Positions 8,769-17,057 of a stretch of 64,000 bases of DNA are shown one piece after another (the first letter of the stretch is position 1; each line of letters begins with the position of its first letter). The translations under genes were made by a program, and so were the position numbers. The DNA lies in the NCBI RefSeq assembly GCF_023101665.1, contig NZ_CP082161.1, positions 7,732,501 to 7,796,500 of the forward strand, written 5' to 3'. The notes under the pieces were generated by a model, which did not search any database, had not been told where the DNA came from, and was given only the letters and a program-made list of their open reading frames with translations. This DNA is from Bradyrhizobium sp. 195. GTDB lineage: Bacteria; Pseudomonadota; Alphaproteobacteria; Rhizobiales; Xanthobacteraceae.

Positions 8769-9362
8769 CCGCCACTTTCTCCATTCTTTCCGCTGCTGCC
8801 ACGGTTCGGCTTTCGAGGCGGCGTTCAGTTGTAGGGCACGGAAGGCGGCCGGTTGATCGCATGAATCTCAACAATCGCCGTGATCCATAGGTCCGTATTG
8901 TTCTTTATCTGGAAGCAGCCCTCAGGTCGCGACGAAGGGCAGCTGTCGCCCTGTCGTGCTGCGAAAGACCGTGGTCAAAAGACGATGTGAGTCAAAAACG
9001 GCTATTTGCTCACCGGCCACTCCAAAGTGTCTCCGCGTCGGCTCGGCGTCCATTGAAGGAGCCAGGCTGTTTAGCGTAGACGCGCTGACCTGAAACCGTT
9101 TCCAAAAATTGTTCGAGTAGGATGCGTTCGACGACGAAAAGGAACGCCTCTATCACCATAGTGCTTCCAAGGCTGTATCGCCGATGGCCGCCTGGAGACC
9201 GCCTGGAGGGGGGCCGGTTTGATCGGGCGCACAATAGCATGTATGTAGCAATTCGCGTTTAGTGCGAATTACGCACAACAAGACGAAGTGCAGCACGCTC
9301 TGTTGACGACCTCCAATCATGGTGGTGCAACGGGCTGTTGCATAAAATGCCGGATCGAAACC
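8769..9362. other. Stretch without a recognised gene
   Basis: The only open frame of note is a 76-codon minus-strand frame at 9010-9240 whose product shows no family traits. At 9250-9270 lies a small hairpin, AATTCGC paired with GCGAATT across a seven-base loop, just beyond the end of the TIR-partner gene at 9363. It has no T-run and could be an operator or a weak terminator. Any promoter for the SMEK cassette should lie just upstream of 8768. Confidence 0.4.
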
Positions 9363-9866
9363 CTAGGGAAGCGGATATTTCAGAATCGACCGCGGCGGAT
9401 GATTTGCAGCTAACACGGCAATCTCCCAGCGGCTGGTGAAGGCGGCCGAGCCAGGAAGACGCCCTTCGACAATCGCACCTGTCTTTACTTCGACGAAGCA
9501 GGGGAAATAGCGCTGGGGCGAAGGGCCCCCGTCGGTGCAGATGTAGACGTTCTCATCCGCAACGGCGAGGCAAACAGGCGCACGGCTTGGCCCTCTGGGC
9601 GACCACGCAGCAGGATCTAGTGACGGCAAAATCGAGAAGCCTTTTCCGAAAGACAGGACTGTTACGGGCTGCCAGGGAACGAGAAAGGATTCTGCAACAT
9701 CCTGAATAAATGTGGGCCCGAGAAGGACCATGGTGCTTCTATCGCCGGTCGCCGGCCGCTGGGTTTTGAGAGCATAAAATGTCTGTCGTCCATCCATATA
9801 GATAAAGAGATCACCAGCCTCGAGCTGTTCAAATCGAGTGGTTCGGGCAGCCGGAACGATCTCCAT
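9363..9866 (-). CDS. Unknown protein, downstream partner of the TIR gene
   Basis: 167 residues from the ATG at 9866, which lies 8 bp after the repaired end of the TIR gene and has GAAGGG about 11 bases before it; upstream codons in the same frame belong to the TIR gene's last codons in another frame. The sequence alternates hydrophobic and polar residues in short runs (GDLFIYMDGRQTFYALKTQ, TVLSFGKGFSILPSL, ENVYICTDGG), suggesting a mostly beta structure. There is no signal peptide, membrane segment or known catalytic motif. I do not recognise the family. Its position suggests it works with, or protects against, the TIR protein. Confidence 0.55.
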   Translation of the reverse strand: MEIVPAARTTRFEQLEAGDLFIYMDGRQTFYALKTQRPATGDRSTMVLLGPTFIQDVAESFLVPWQPVTVLSFGKGFSILPSLDPAAWSPRGPSRAPVCLAVADENVYICTDGGPSPQRYFPCFVEVKTGAIVEGRLPGSAAFTSRWEIAVLAANHPPRSILKYPLP

Positions 9867-9874
9867 CAAGCCGA

Positions 9875-10824
9875 CTACCCTTCGAGCGGCGCTACGAAGC
9901 GGCGCCACAGATAGTCCGCAGACTGCTCCTGGCTCATCCGCTTCAAATCAAACTTCCTTTCAAGTTGACCGAACCCCAGCCCCATGAGCGAAGTCATATG
10001 CAACTCACCTTGGGTGTCAGTGACCGACAGGATCTCGTTGCAGGCGTTGGTCCCGTGATGCCTTTGTCCTTAGCATAGGAAATCCCGTCGTTAGAATGCA
10101 TGCCGCCTAGCCAAATCCGACAGCGACATGCGCTCTTTCCACTCAAAAACACCTCCGCCATGAACTCTGTCGCGGTGTTCGGCTGAAAGTCACATTCCAC
10201 AGCGTCGCCGTGCTGTGCGAGTTGGTCGAGTGCCGTCTGAAAGTGAGCCTTGATCACTTCGAAGGCCCGTCGGCTGAACCGTCGCCTGTCAGCGTCGGTC
10301 GGCGAGCGCTTTAAGTTGGGAACGTAGGGTGCGAGGCCCGCGCCACCCGGACTCACCGGCCCGGGAAAGGCTTTATGCGGCCGGCCGGCTCTAGCCCCGG
10401 GAAAGGATGGTCGTTGAGCAGGCTTTGCGCGCTTTGCATTGACCCCATTCAGGAGCAATCCCTGGGCAGCGCGCTCGTCCTCGCCCACAAGGGAGATATA
10501 GACGACAGAGCTCAATAGCCCCGGGGGCTGACATTGCCTGACCATCACTGGCACCAATTTGCGTTTGAGCCCCTGGGGATCCTGGGCGAATGCAGTGGCC
10601 CATTCAGGCGAGGCAAATTGAGATTTCAGGTAGTCGGGCGACGACACCATGATTGTGCGGTCGGCTTCGGTCGCCGCCCTTTGCATTTCGAGGACAAAAT
10701 TGCTGCCTGGCCGAAAGTCCCAAGTTTGAATGACGACCGTGAAGCCTTCCTCCTCAAGAACGAAACCGATCCATTCGGCCCAGGCCTTGTCGGCAGAGGT
10801 ATAGCTTACAAAAAAGTCCGCCAT
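9875..10824 (-). pseudogene. TIR-domain protein with one frameshift
   Basis: The ATG at 10824 starts directly at a TIR domain: DFFVSYTSADKAWAEW, then QTWDFRPGSNFV, then SPDYLKSQFASPEW. The last Glu corresponds to the catalytic Glu of bacterial TIR NAD-degrading enzymes. A Pro/Arg-rich linker follows, then a second conserved domain containing CRIWLGG. At about 10051 the frame breaks: the first frame ends at 9994, while the neighbouring one gives TNACNEILSVTDTQGELHM and runs to TAG at 9875, restoring the expected tail; a one-base loss in GGG explains it. Known bacterial TIR proteins kill or arrest infected cells by consuming NAD. The TIR domain itself lies before the break, so a truncated enzyme could still be made. 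Confidence 0.7.
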
Positions 10825-11076
10825 GCACCGATCCAAATCCTCATGGCCGCGACTCGGCATCGGGCTTCTGTACAAATAGCAGGTCCACCTATTATCCATC
10901 CACCCCCTTGACTCGAACGAATTCGAGCCGAGGAGCTTACCGTGAACCCGATCAGCAGGGGGGACCTTGCGGACCACGCGCAAACCTGAGCGCGGCATGG
11001 TGCTCTCGGAGCAAGTGGGTCGAGCGTGTGCATTTCGCCCATCTTCGGATTGCCCTCCTGCCACTCGCGCTGCGCT

Positions 11077-11309
11077 ATGTCATCCCTGTTTTCTTACGCC
11101 CGAGGAGGTCTACGAGCGTTATCGAGGAATGATCAGCTTGGCGCGTGTTGCGCAATTGGCGGATGATAAAAATCGGGCCTTTCTTCCTGAAGCTCGGACG
11201 TGCAGTTTTGTATCCCCTCTCGGAGTTGGAGGCACGGGATTGGAAGAACCTCGTGATCTGTCGTGCGGCAAAAGTCCTGGGCGAGAAGGAACGAGAGGCA
11301 GCGGGATGA
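11077..11309 (+). pseudogene. Second AlpA-like gene, frameshifted twice
   Basis: Pieces in three frames reproduce the 71-residue AlpA-like protein of 551-766. An ATG at 11077 (MSSLF) precedes FLTPEEVYERYRG in the next frame, which is followed by LRNWRMIKIGPFFLKLGR, AVLYPLSELEA and WKNLVICRAAK in the third, with a stop at 11309. Shifts lie in the TTTT near 11090 and near 11140. The paralogue at 551 is intact. It lies about 100 bp before the radC fragment at 11413, the place where an excisionase-type gene of an integrated element would be expected. Confidence 0.65.
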
Positions 11310-11412
11310 TCACGAACCGTCAACACTCACCGCCTCCAATCCCCGGCCCCAACGGAATCGCCCGCTCAAATAATAACAATCGAATCAACATGATATTGAT
11401 GCGAGAAGTTTG

Positions 11413-11574
11413 ATGCACAACCATCCCTCAGGCGATCCCTCGCCGTCGCAGGCCGACATCCAGATGACGAAAGCGATCATCGACATCGCAAAGCCGCTCG
11501 GCATCGCCGTGCATGACCACATCATCGTCGGCAAGAGCGGGCACGCCAGCCTTAAGGGAATGAAGCTGATCTAG
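11413..11574 (+). pseudogene. radC: radC 3'-end fragment, copy 1 (likely attachment site)
   Basis: 54 codons of the C-terminal end of the RadC JAB/MPN domain are present: [17 protein letters not shown], then [18 protein letters not shown], ending in TAG at 11574. HNHPSGD...D is the metal-binding motif of the family. No upstream part of radC is joined to it; the sequence before it is island DNA. It is nearly identical for about 125 bp to the copy at 15887, with four differences, then drifts while keeping the protein. It is best read as the displaced 3' end of radC left by integration of the island to its left. Confidence 0.8.
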
Positions 11575-11678
11575 CCCGCTGGCGCCACCGGAACGCCATC
11601 GGCGTCGAGCGCGGATTGAGGGCGTGAACAATTTTCGTTCGCGCCCCCAACTGCACAGCGATTAATCAATCCGGAGCG

Positions 11679-12734
11679 TCAATTCACAGGCGCCGCCAGC
11701 AGCTCTTTCAGATTGGCGTCAAGCTGCGCGAGCAACTCTGGGTCCACACCAAACAGGCCGAGATGTCCGCAGATGCTCTTCAGCGGACGAAACTCGCTTC
11801 CCGGGATCAGACGCTGCTCAACCTCGCAGTCGCTCGGCGGGAAGAACATGTCGTGACTGATCGGCATCACGTAGGTCTTCGCCTTGATACGGCCGAGCGC
11901 CAACACCAGATCGCCGCCGGTGTTGCGGCTCACGTCGCCTCGTTGCCATTTCCACGCCATCGCCAGCAGAGCGTTTGGATCCATCGGCGCGAAATATCCT
12001 GTCATGAAGGTGTCGACGAAGGCCTGCATCGAGTCGAAGCCGAGCGCCTTGTGTCGACCTTCGCGGAAGAAGTCGGTACTCCACCCCATCACCGTCCACA
12101 GCTTGGCGTGGCGCTTGAGCCCGGCGGAGACATCGGCCGGCGAACCGTACTTGCCGCCACTGAACCCCGGATCGGATGTAATGGCTTCGCAGAGTGTCTC
12201 GGCGAAGACGAAATCGTGCTCGGTGTTCTTGGCGGTGCCGGCGATCGGAGCAGCTCGCTTGACGAAGTCGGGATAACGCACGGCCCACTCATAGGCTTGC
12301 TGCGCGCCCATCGAGCCGCCGACGACCAGCGCGAGACTCTTCAGACCGTATTTCTCGGTCAGAAGCTTGTGTTGGGCGCGAATGTCGTCACCAATGCGCA
12401 CTTTCGGGAAGGTCGGTATGGCCTGCGCTCCACCGCTGTGGTTCGGTGAGGTGGAAAGGCCATTTCCGATCTGGTTGACGACGATGATAAAGTACTTTTC
12501 CGGATCGAGCGCACGCCCATTGCCGATATAGACCTGCTCCATGATCTTGCTCGTACCCGAGTACCAGGTCGTAACGAGGATCGCGTTGTCCTTCGCCGCG
12601 TTCAGCGTTCCGTGGGTCGCCACCGCAAGCTGACAGTCGGGAATATAGCCCCCCTCCTCAAGCTCGAGGTTGCCGATTCTAATCATCTCGTAGGGACCGT
12701 GGCCTTCCTGGCCGTAGTAGGGATTTGTGCTCAT
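11679..12734 (-). CDS. Alpha/beta hydrolase of the MetX-like (homoserine acetyltransferase) family
   Basis: 351 residues from the ATG at 12734. The nucleophile elbow is VVGGSMGAQQ (Ser near residue 143), and the Asp and His expected of the triad lie in PISHDMFFPP and ICGHLGLFG. Members of this family are true homoserine acetyltransferases or simple ester hydrolases. The neighbouring Baeyer-Villiger-type monooxygenase, 28 bp upstream in the same operon, makes an ester or lactone hydrolase more likely here: the monooxygenase would turn a ketone into an ester and this enzyme would cut it. No signal peptide; cytoplasmic. The gene is intact. Confidence 0.7.
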   Translation of the reverse strand: MSTNPYYGQEGHGPYEMIRIGNLELEEGGYIPDCQLAVATHGTLNAAKDNAILVTTWYSGTSKIMEQVYIGNGRALDPEKYFIIVVNQIGNGLSTSPNHSGGAQAIPTFPKVRIGDDIRAQHKLLTEKYGLKSLALVVGGSMGAQQAYEWAVRYPDFVKRAAPIAGTAKNTEHDFVFAETLCEAITSDPGFSGGKYGSPADVSAGLKRHAKLWTVMGWSTDFFREGRHKALGFDSMQAFVDTFMTGYFAPMDPNALLAMAWKWQRGDVSRNTGGDLVLALGRIKAKTYVMPISHDMFFPPSDCEVEQRLIPGSEFRPLKSICGHLGLFGVDPELLAQLDANLKELLAAPVN

Positions 12735-12762
12735 TGGATGTTTCCTTCTGTTGTTGTTATCA

Positions 12763-14412
12763 TCAGGTCATCGCAAAGCCTTGGTAGCCATTGGCTGCAA
12801 GTTCGTCGCACTGCCGGTTGTAGTTACCGACGCCGCCAATATAGGACAGCAGGCGTCGTGGCTTTCCGTCGACGTTCGAGCCCATGTACCAGGAGTCGGT
12901 TTTCACAACGAGGGTCGCGGCCGCGATCTCGTCGTGGTGCTTCACCCAGTTGTCCTCGAACTCCTTGGTTGCCTCAACGACTCCTTTGCCGTGTTTCCTC
13001 GCGTAAGCAATGCAGTCGGTGATCCAGTCCACTTGCTGCTGAAGACAGGTCGTCATGTTGCAAAGTGCGGCGGACGGAGCGAGCGGAGCGCCGGTGGTGA
13101 ACAGGTTGGGATAGCCGTGCACCTGCAACCCCATCGCGGTGCGGATATCATCGTGCCACCCGTCCTTCAGCGAACGGCCGTCGCGGCCACGGATATCGAT
13201 CCGGCTGAGGGCGCCCGAACCGGCGTCGAATCCGACGGCTAGGATGATGATGTCGGCCTCATGGACCTTCCCGTCGGAGGTCTGGATGCCTTCGGGCACG
13301 ATGCGCTCGATCGGTGTCTTGCGGCAGTTCACTCCCTCGACGTTGTCCTGCAGATATGCCTCAAGATAATTGTTCTCGAGTGGCACACGATGCGTGCCGA
13401 ATCCGTAGTCGTTCTCGGATGGAATGAGAAGATCGCACAGCTTCGGCTCGTTTCGAAGCCGCTGCCGCAACTTGCCTCGGACGAATTCAGAAACGACCGC
13501 GCTTACCGCCTCGTCGAAGAACATTTCCGGGAACGTCGCAAGCCACATCGAGAGCGATCCGTCGTTCCAGTACTTTTCCAGAACCTCGGTGCGCTCATCG
13601 GCGGTCAGTTCGGCCCAAGGGCGATTCTCGAAGTCGTAGTCGAAGCCCGCGAAGGTGGAGCGCACGCGGGTCTTCAGCTCATTGAATCGGCTGCTCCAGC
13701 GACCCCAATCCGCTTGCGAATATTTCGGGTTCTTCATGGGCACAACATACTGTGGCGTGCGCACGAACACCTTCATCGACCCGACTTCGGGTGCGATGGT
13801 CTGGATCACCTGGATGCCGGTGGCTCCGGTGCCCACCACGGCGACCCGCTTACCTTTGAGATCGATACCATCTTTCGGCCAAAGACCGGTATGGGTGATC
13901 ACACCTTTGAACGTGGACTGGCCCGGGAAGCGGTCGTTCAGCGGCGCCGACAGCATGCCGCAGCAGGCCAACAGATATTGCGTATCAATGCGTTCGCCAT
14001 CGGCAGTGACCACATCCCAGCGGCCGTCGTTCTCCCGATAGGTGGCGGACTCGATCCGGGTACTGAACTGGATGTCCTTCTTGAGATCGAAGCGATCAGC
14101 GACGAAGTTCAGCCATTGCTCGGTCTCTGGCTGCCCCGGAAAACGCTCGCTCGGCTTCCAAGCTTTGTACAAATCCTCGGAAAACCAATACTGGTACACC
14201 TCGACCTGAGAATCGAAGCGCGCACCGGGGTAACGATTTCAGTACCAGGTTCCACCAACGCCCGAACCCGCCTCGTAGGCGCGAACCTTCAGCCCCAGTT
14301 GCCGCATGCGGTACAATTGGTACAGACCCGCGATGCCAGCTCCGATGACCACCGCGTCGAGCGTCGTCTTTTTTGCTCCGTTCGATCTGGACGTGATTTC
14401 AGCCTGGTCCAT
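12763..14412 (-). pseudogene. Baeyer-Villiger-type flavin monooxygenase with an internal opal codon
   Basis: From the ATG at 14412 the frame covers 549 codons with one stop, TGA at 14239-14241 (codon 58). It lies inside the conserved GGTWYWNRYPG motif of this family: GGTWY, stop, NRYPGA. One change, TGG to TGA, explains it. The rest is intact: VIGAGIAGL for FAD, VVGTGATGIQ for NADPH, and the signature FKGVITHTGLW. Such enzymes insert oxygen beside a ketone to give an ester. As written, only a 57-residue stub or, from an internal start near 14199, a protein lacking the FAD site would be made. The partner hydrolase follows 28 bp later, and an AraC regulator is divergent. Confidence 0.8.
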
Positions 14413-14763
14413 TTCCCTCTCCTGATATTTCTTGGCTATGCACGGCCACTCGACCTACCTAGTGGGCGGAGTGCGTCCTTGGCGATCCAACGGAAGTGCT
14501 GGGCAGGTCTCATGGCCCCTGAAGGATCTCAAGCCGCTCACGCATCGCCGGCAGAACGTGCCGGAAAATAGTTGCCCCGAACCACGGCGGGCTTGAACGA
14601 AGCCGACCATTTTTTGGACGAAATGCGTGTGCGGTGCAGCGGACGCTCCGGGCGAACCAATACATTTGGCCAAATGCAAAAAGCGCCGTATCCTGCGCTA
14701 CCGATCCCATATCATCGGAAAGAAGAGCCGGCGAACGGCCGCCAACCATGCGGAGGTTGCGCC
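14413..14763. promoter_or_regulatory. Divergent control region with palindrome at 14663-14676
   Basis: 350 bp separate the monooxygenase operon from the AraC gene. It contains the perfect 14-bp palindrome CATTTGGCCAAATG at 14663-14676. AraC proteins usually bind direct repeats, so this could instead bind another regulator or a dimer. GGAGG near 14750-14754 serves the AraC gene. No convincing sigma-70 boxes stand out. Confidence 0.4.
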
Positions 14764-15654
14764 ATGAGCAAGTTCATTGCGGTCGAGGAGCTTCCGCGAT
14801 ACGCACCGGGTGAACTGAAGCTGGACAGTTCGGCGGTCGGCCGACCTGATTTCCGCATGCGGGTATTTCGCTATGCGCCGTCCGATATTTGGGTCCCCCC
14901 GACGGAAGACTTCCTGATCGTCGTCTACCGGCAAGGAGCCACCGCGATGAACCGTCGCGTCACCGGCGCATGGAAGCAGGAGCGAGTCAGCCGCGGCATT
15001 ACCACGCTGCTGACCCGCGCCGAGCCTTCGCATTGGCGATGGGCAAACGATATAGAGGTCAGCCACTTCTACATTTCACCGGCTTTCATGATGAAAACCG
15101 CGAGCGAGGCTTTCGATCATGACGTCGGCGCCATTGAACTCCATGACCTGCTCGGAATCGATGACCCCGTCCTGGGCTGGATCAACGAACAAATGGCTCA
15201 CGAAGTCGCCGCCGGCGGTCCCGGCGGAAGACTCTGCTACGACGCGCTGGCGCTCCAGGCCAGCGTCCACATCGTGCGGAAATACGCGGCGGTGAAGTTC
15301 AAGATGCCTTCCGCGCGGGGACATTTCAGGCCGGCTCATGCCCGGCTGATCGAGGACTACATCCAGCAGAATATTTCCCGAAACATCACGCTCGACGAAC
15401 TAGCAGCCATCTGCAACTGTACGCCGATTCAGTTCGCCCGAAAATTCCACGCTCATTACGGAATGCGGCCTCACGCTTTTGTTCAGAAACAGAAAGTCGA
15501 ACAGGCATGCCGGCATCTGCGACGGGACAATTTTGCACTCAAGGAAATCGCGCTTCTCAGCGGCTTTGCCGACCAGAGTCATCTGAACAGGGTCTTTCGC
15601 CAGTACCTCAATTGTACGCCGGCTGAATATCGCAAGGGTGCCTCGGGCACCTGA
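14764..15654 (+). CDS. AraC-family transcriptional regulator
   Basis: 296 residues from the ATG at 14764, chosen because GGAGG lies 9 bases before it; the frame is open further upstream. The N-terminal two-thirds is a ligand-sensing or dimerising region; the last 100 residues form the double helix-turn-helix (ITLDELAAICNCTPIQFARKF and LKEIALLSGFADQSHLNRVF, ending in the typical TPAEYR). It is divergent from the monooxygenase-hydrolase operon and probably activates it in response to the ketone substrate. The gene is intact although its presumed target gene has a nonsense codon. Confidence 0.85.
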   Translation: MSKFIAVEELPRYAPGELKLDSSAVGRPDFRMRVFRYAPSDIWVPPTEDFLIVVYRQGATAMNRRVTGAWKQERVSRGITTLLTRAEPSHWRWANDIEVSHFYISPAFMMKTASEAFDHDVGAIELHDLLGIDDPVLGWINEQMAHEVAAGGPGGRLCYDALALQASVHIVRKYAAVKFKMPSARGHFRPAHARLIEDYIQQNISRNITLDELAAICNCTPIQFARKFHAHYGMRPHAFVQKQKVEQACRHLRRDNFALKEIALLSGFADQSHLNRVFRQYLNCTPAEYRKGASGT

Positions 15655-15886
15655 AGCCGTTCCGGTCCTGGCGGCGACGACAACCTTCGTCAAAGTCGGA
15701 AAGTCTGTTCTTACCCGATCAACGAGCTTGGTGACGAGCTGTGCATCAAAAGCGACTGCACATCCATGTCGATGAGGGAGCGTGAGGATCACTCGGGCGC
15801 ATGGAAAGCCGCTCCCAATCGCCGCCCCCATAATGATCAATGGCCCAATGTATACTTGAGTTTCAACGCAGTAGCTCCGCGGCTTG

Positions 15887-16048
15887 GTGCATAACCATCC
15901 CTCAGGCGATCCCTCGCCATCGCAGGCCGACATCCAGATGACGAAAGCAATCATCGACATCGCAAAGCCGCTCGGCATCGCCGTGCACGACCACATCATC
16001 GTCGGCAAGGGTGGGCATGCGAGTTTGCGTGGGATGCGGTTGATCTAG
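15887..16048 (+). pseudogene. radC: radC 3'-end fragment, copy 2
   Basis: It is the same 54-codon RadC C-terminal piece as at 11413, here opening [12 protein letters not shown] and ending GMRLI with TAG at 16046-16048. It overlaps the stop region of the convergent glycine-zipper gene by 4 bp, so this is the chromosomal end of the original gene. Catalytic His and Asp of the JAMM motif remain, but the upstream 170 or so residues of RadC are absent from the window. The stretch 15655-15886 between the AraC gene and this fragment shows no gene. Confidence 0.8.
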
Positions 16049-16365
16049 TAGCAATACCTGTGATCGACCCGGACATAATACCCGTCCGGCCTCTGCATGT
16101 AGCAGCCGCGCTGATAGGCATAGTAGCCGGAGCGGCGGCGCTCGCCTTCGGAAGCGATCGCGGCGCCCGTGCCGGCACCGACGACGGCGCCGATTGCGGC
16201 TCCGCGGCCTCCACCGAGCGCGCCGCCGAGGATCGCTCCGCCGACACCGCCGATGATCGCGCCGCCAATGGCGTCCTGGGCTGCAGCCTCATGCACGGGC
16301 ATTGCCGCCGCAACCGTCAGACATGCCGCGATTCCAAAACTTCCAATGCGAAGACCCCGAAGCAT
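16045..16365 (-). CDS. Small exported glycine-zipper protein
   Basis: 106 residues from the ATG at 16365. An N-terminal signal peptide ([21 protein letters not shown], cleavage near AAAQ) is followed by a glycine-zipper stretch ([20 protein letters not shown]) as in YMGG/OmpA-linked small lipoprotein-like proteins. It ends with a Tyr-rich tail (HRYCY) common in small secreted rhizobial proteins. Probably envelope-located with a structural role; no enzyme motif. It converges on the radC fragment. Confidence 0.7.
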   Translation of the reverse strand: MLRGLRIGSFGIAACLTVAAAMPVHEAAAQDAIGGAIIGGVGGAILGGALGGGRGAAIGAVVGAGTGAAIASEGERRRSGYYAYQRGCYMQRPDGYYVRVDHRYCY

Positions 16366-16433
16366 GCTCGCCCTCCCTGTGGTGGGGCAAGTCATAGCGC
16401 CGGACGCGGATTCGGGCCAGACAAATTGCCGGC

Positions 16434-16808
16434 TCACGGCTCGACCCAGCGCAGCACGGCCTCGACGGTATCGGCGGGCGTGGTGTTGAAGCAGATCGCG
16501 GCTTCCGGGGCCAGGCGATGGACGAGGTTGAGCACCTTCTCGAACAGCACCAGGCGCTCCTTCGGCTCGCGCAGGCCGGCGCCGATCACGATGCAGTCGA
16601 AGCTCTCGTCGCGCAGCGCGGCCGTGACGCCGGCTTCCGCGGTGACGTCGAGATCGATCAGGCAGCTCGTGACCTCGAAGCCGAGATCGCGCAGACGCAA
16701 CAGCTGCGCCTCGATATAGTTGCGCACGAGCTCCGGCGTCAGTTGCGGGAATGCGCTGTAGTCGGCACTGCCGGGTTCGATGCCGATCGCGAGGATGCGC
16801 TTGGCCAT
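16434..16808 (-). CDS. Conserved cytoplasmic protein of unknown function
   Basis: 124 residues from the ATG at 16808 (MAKRILAIGIEP); earlier codons in the frame lack support. Alternating beta and alpha segments (VTSCLIDLDV, FDCIVIGAGLREP, AAICFNTTPADTVEAVLRW) suggest a small Rossmann-like fold, with an Arg/Glu-rich GLREPKERL motif. I recognise it only as a protein type common in Bradyrhizobium with no known role. No operon partner. Confidence 0.6.
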   Translation of the reverse strand: MAKRILAIGIEPGSADYSAFPQLTPELVRNYIEAQLLRLRDLGFEVTSCLIDLDVTAEAGVTAALRDESFDCIVIGAGLREPKERLVLFEKVLNLVHRLAPEAAICFNTTPADTVEAVLRWVEP

Positions 16809-17057
16809 GCAGGACTCCTTGCCGAACCGTCTCACCTCGCTAACGGACGGACGACGGCGCCGGTTCCCTGATGGGCAGTCGCGCCCGCATGCCAGGTGCC
16901 GCTGAGGATTTCCCATCCAGGTTGTAAGCCATTTCACATGCGACGGACCGGCGACCTGCCAGATTTGCGGGAGATCATGCTGGCGTCACGCCCCGATCAC
17001 GCCAGCCGGTTCACTTGGCTTGCACGAGATTCGACCATTCATTTGATGGAGCGGAAA

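Larger units (their letters stand above)
11413..16048. mobile_element. Putative genomic insert flanked by radC 3' direct repeats
   Basis: Direct copies of the last 162 bp of radC (11413-11574 and 15887-16048) bracket a hydrolase, a monooxygenase and an AraC regulator. Base composition inside is visibly less GC-rich than in the core genes to the right. The right copy converges on and overlaps by 4 bp a core-type gene, so it marks the original chromosomal end of radC. No integrase is inside, so either the mobilising gene is elsewhere in a larger tandem array or it has been lost. Confidence 0.65.

Noticed and set aside
9010..9240. A 76-codon minus-strand frame as a gene
   Set aside because: The product has no recognisable domain, no clear ribosome site precedes it, and the region otherwise looks non-coding.
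14239..14241. Selenocysteine at the TGA of the monooxygenase
   Set aside because: The residue replaced is a structural Trp in a fingerprint motif, and no selenocysteine insertion hairpin follows it.
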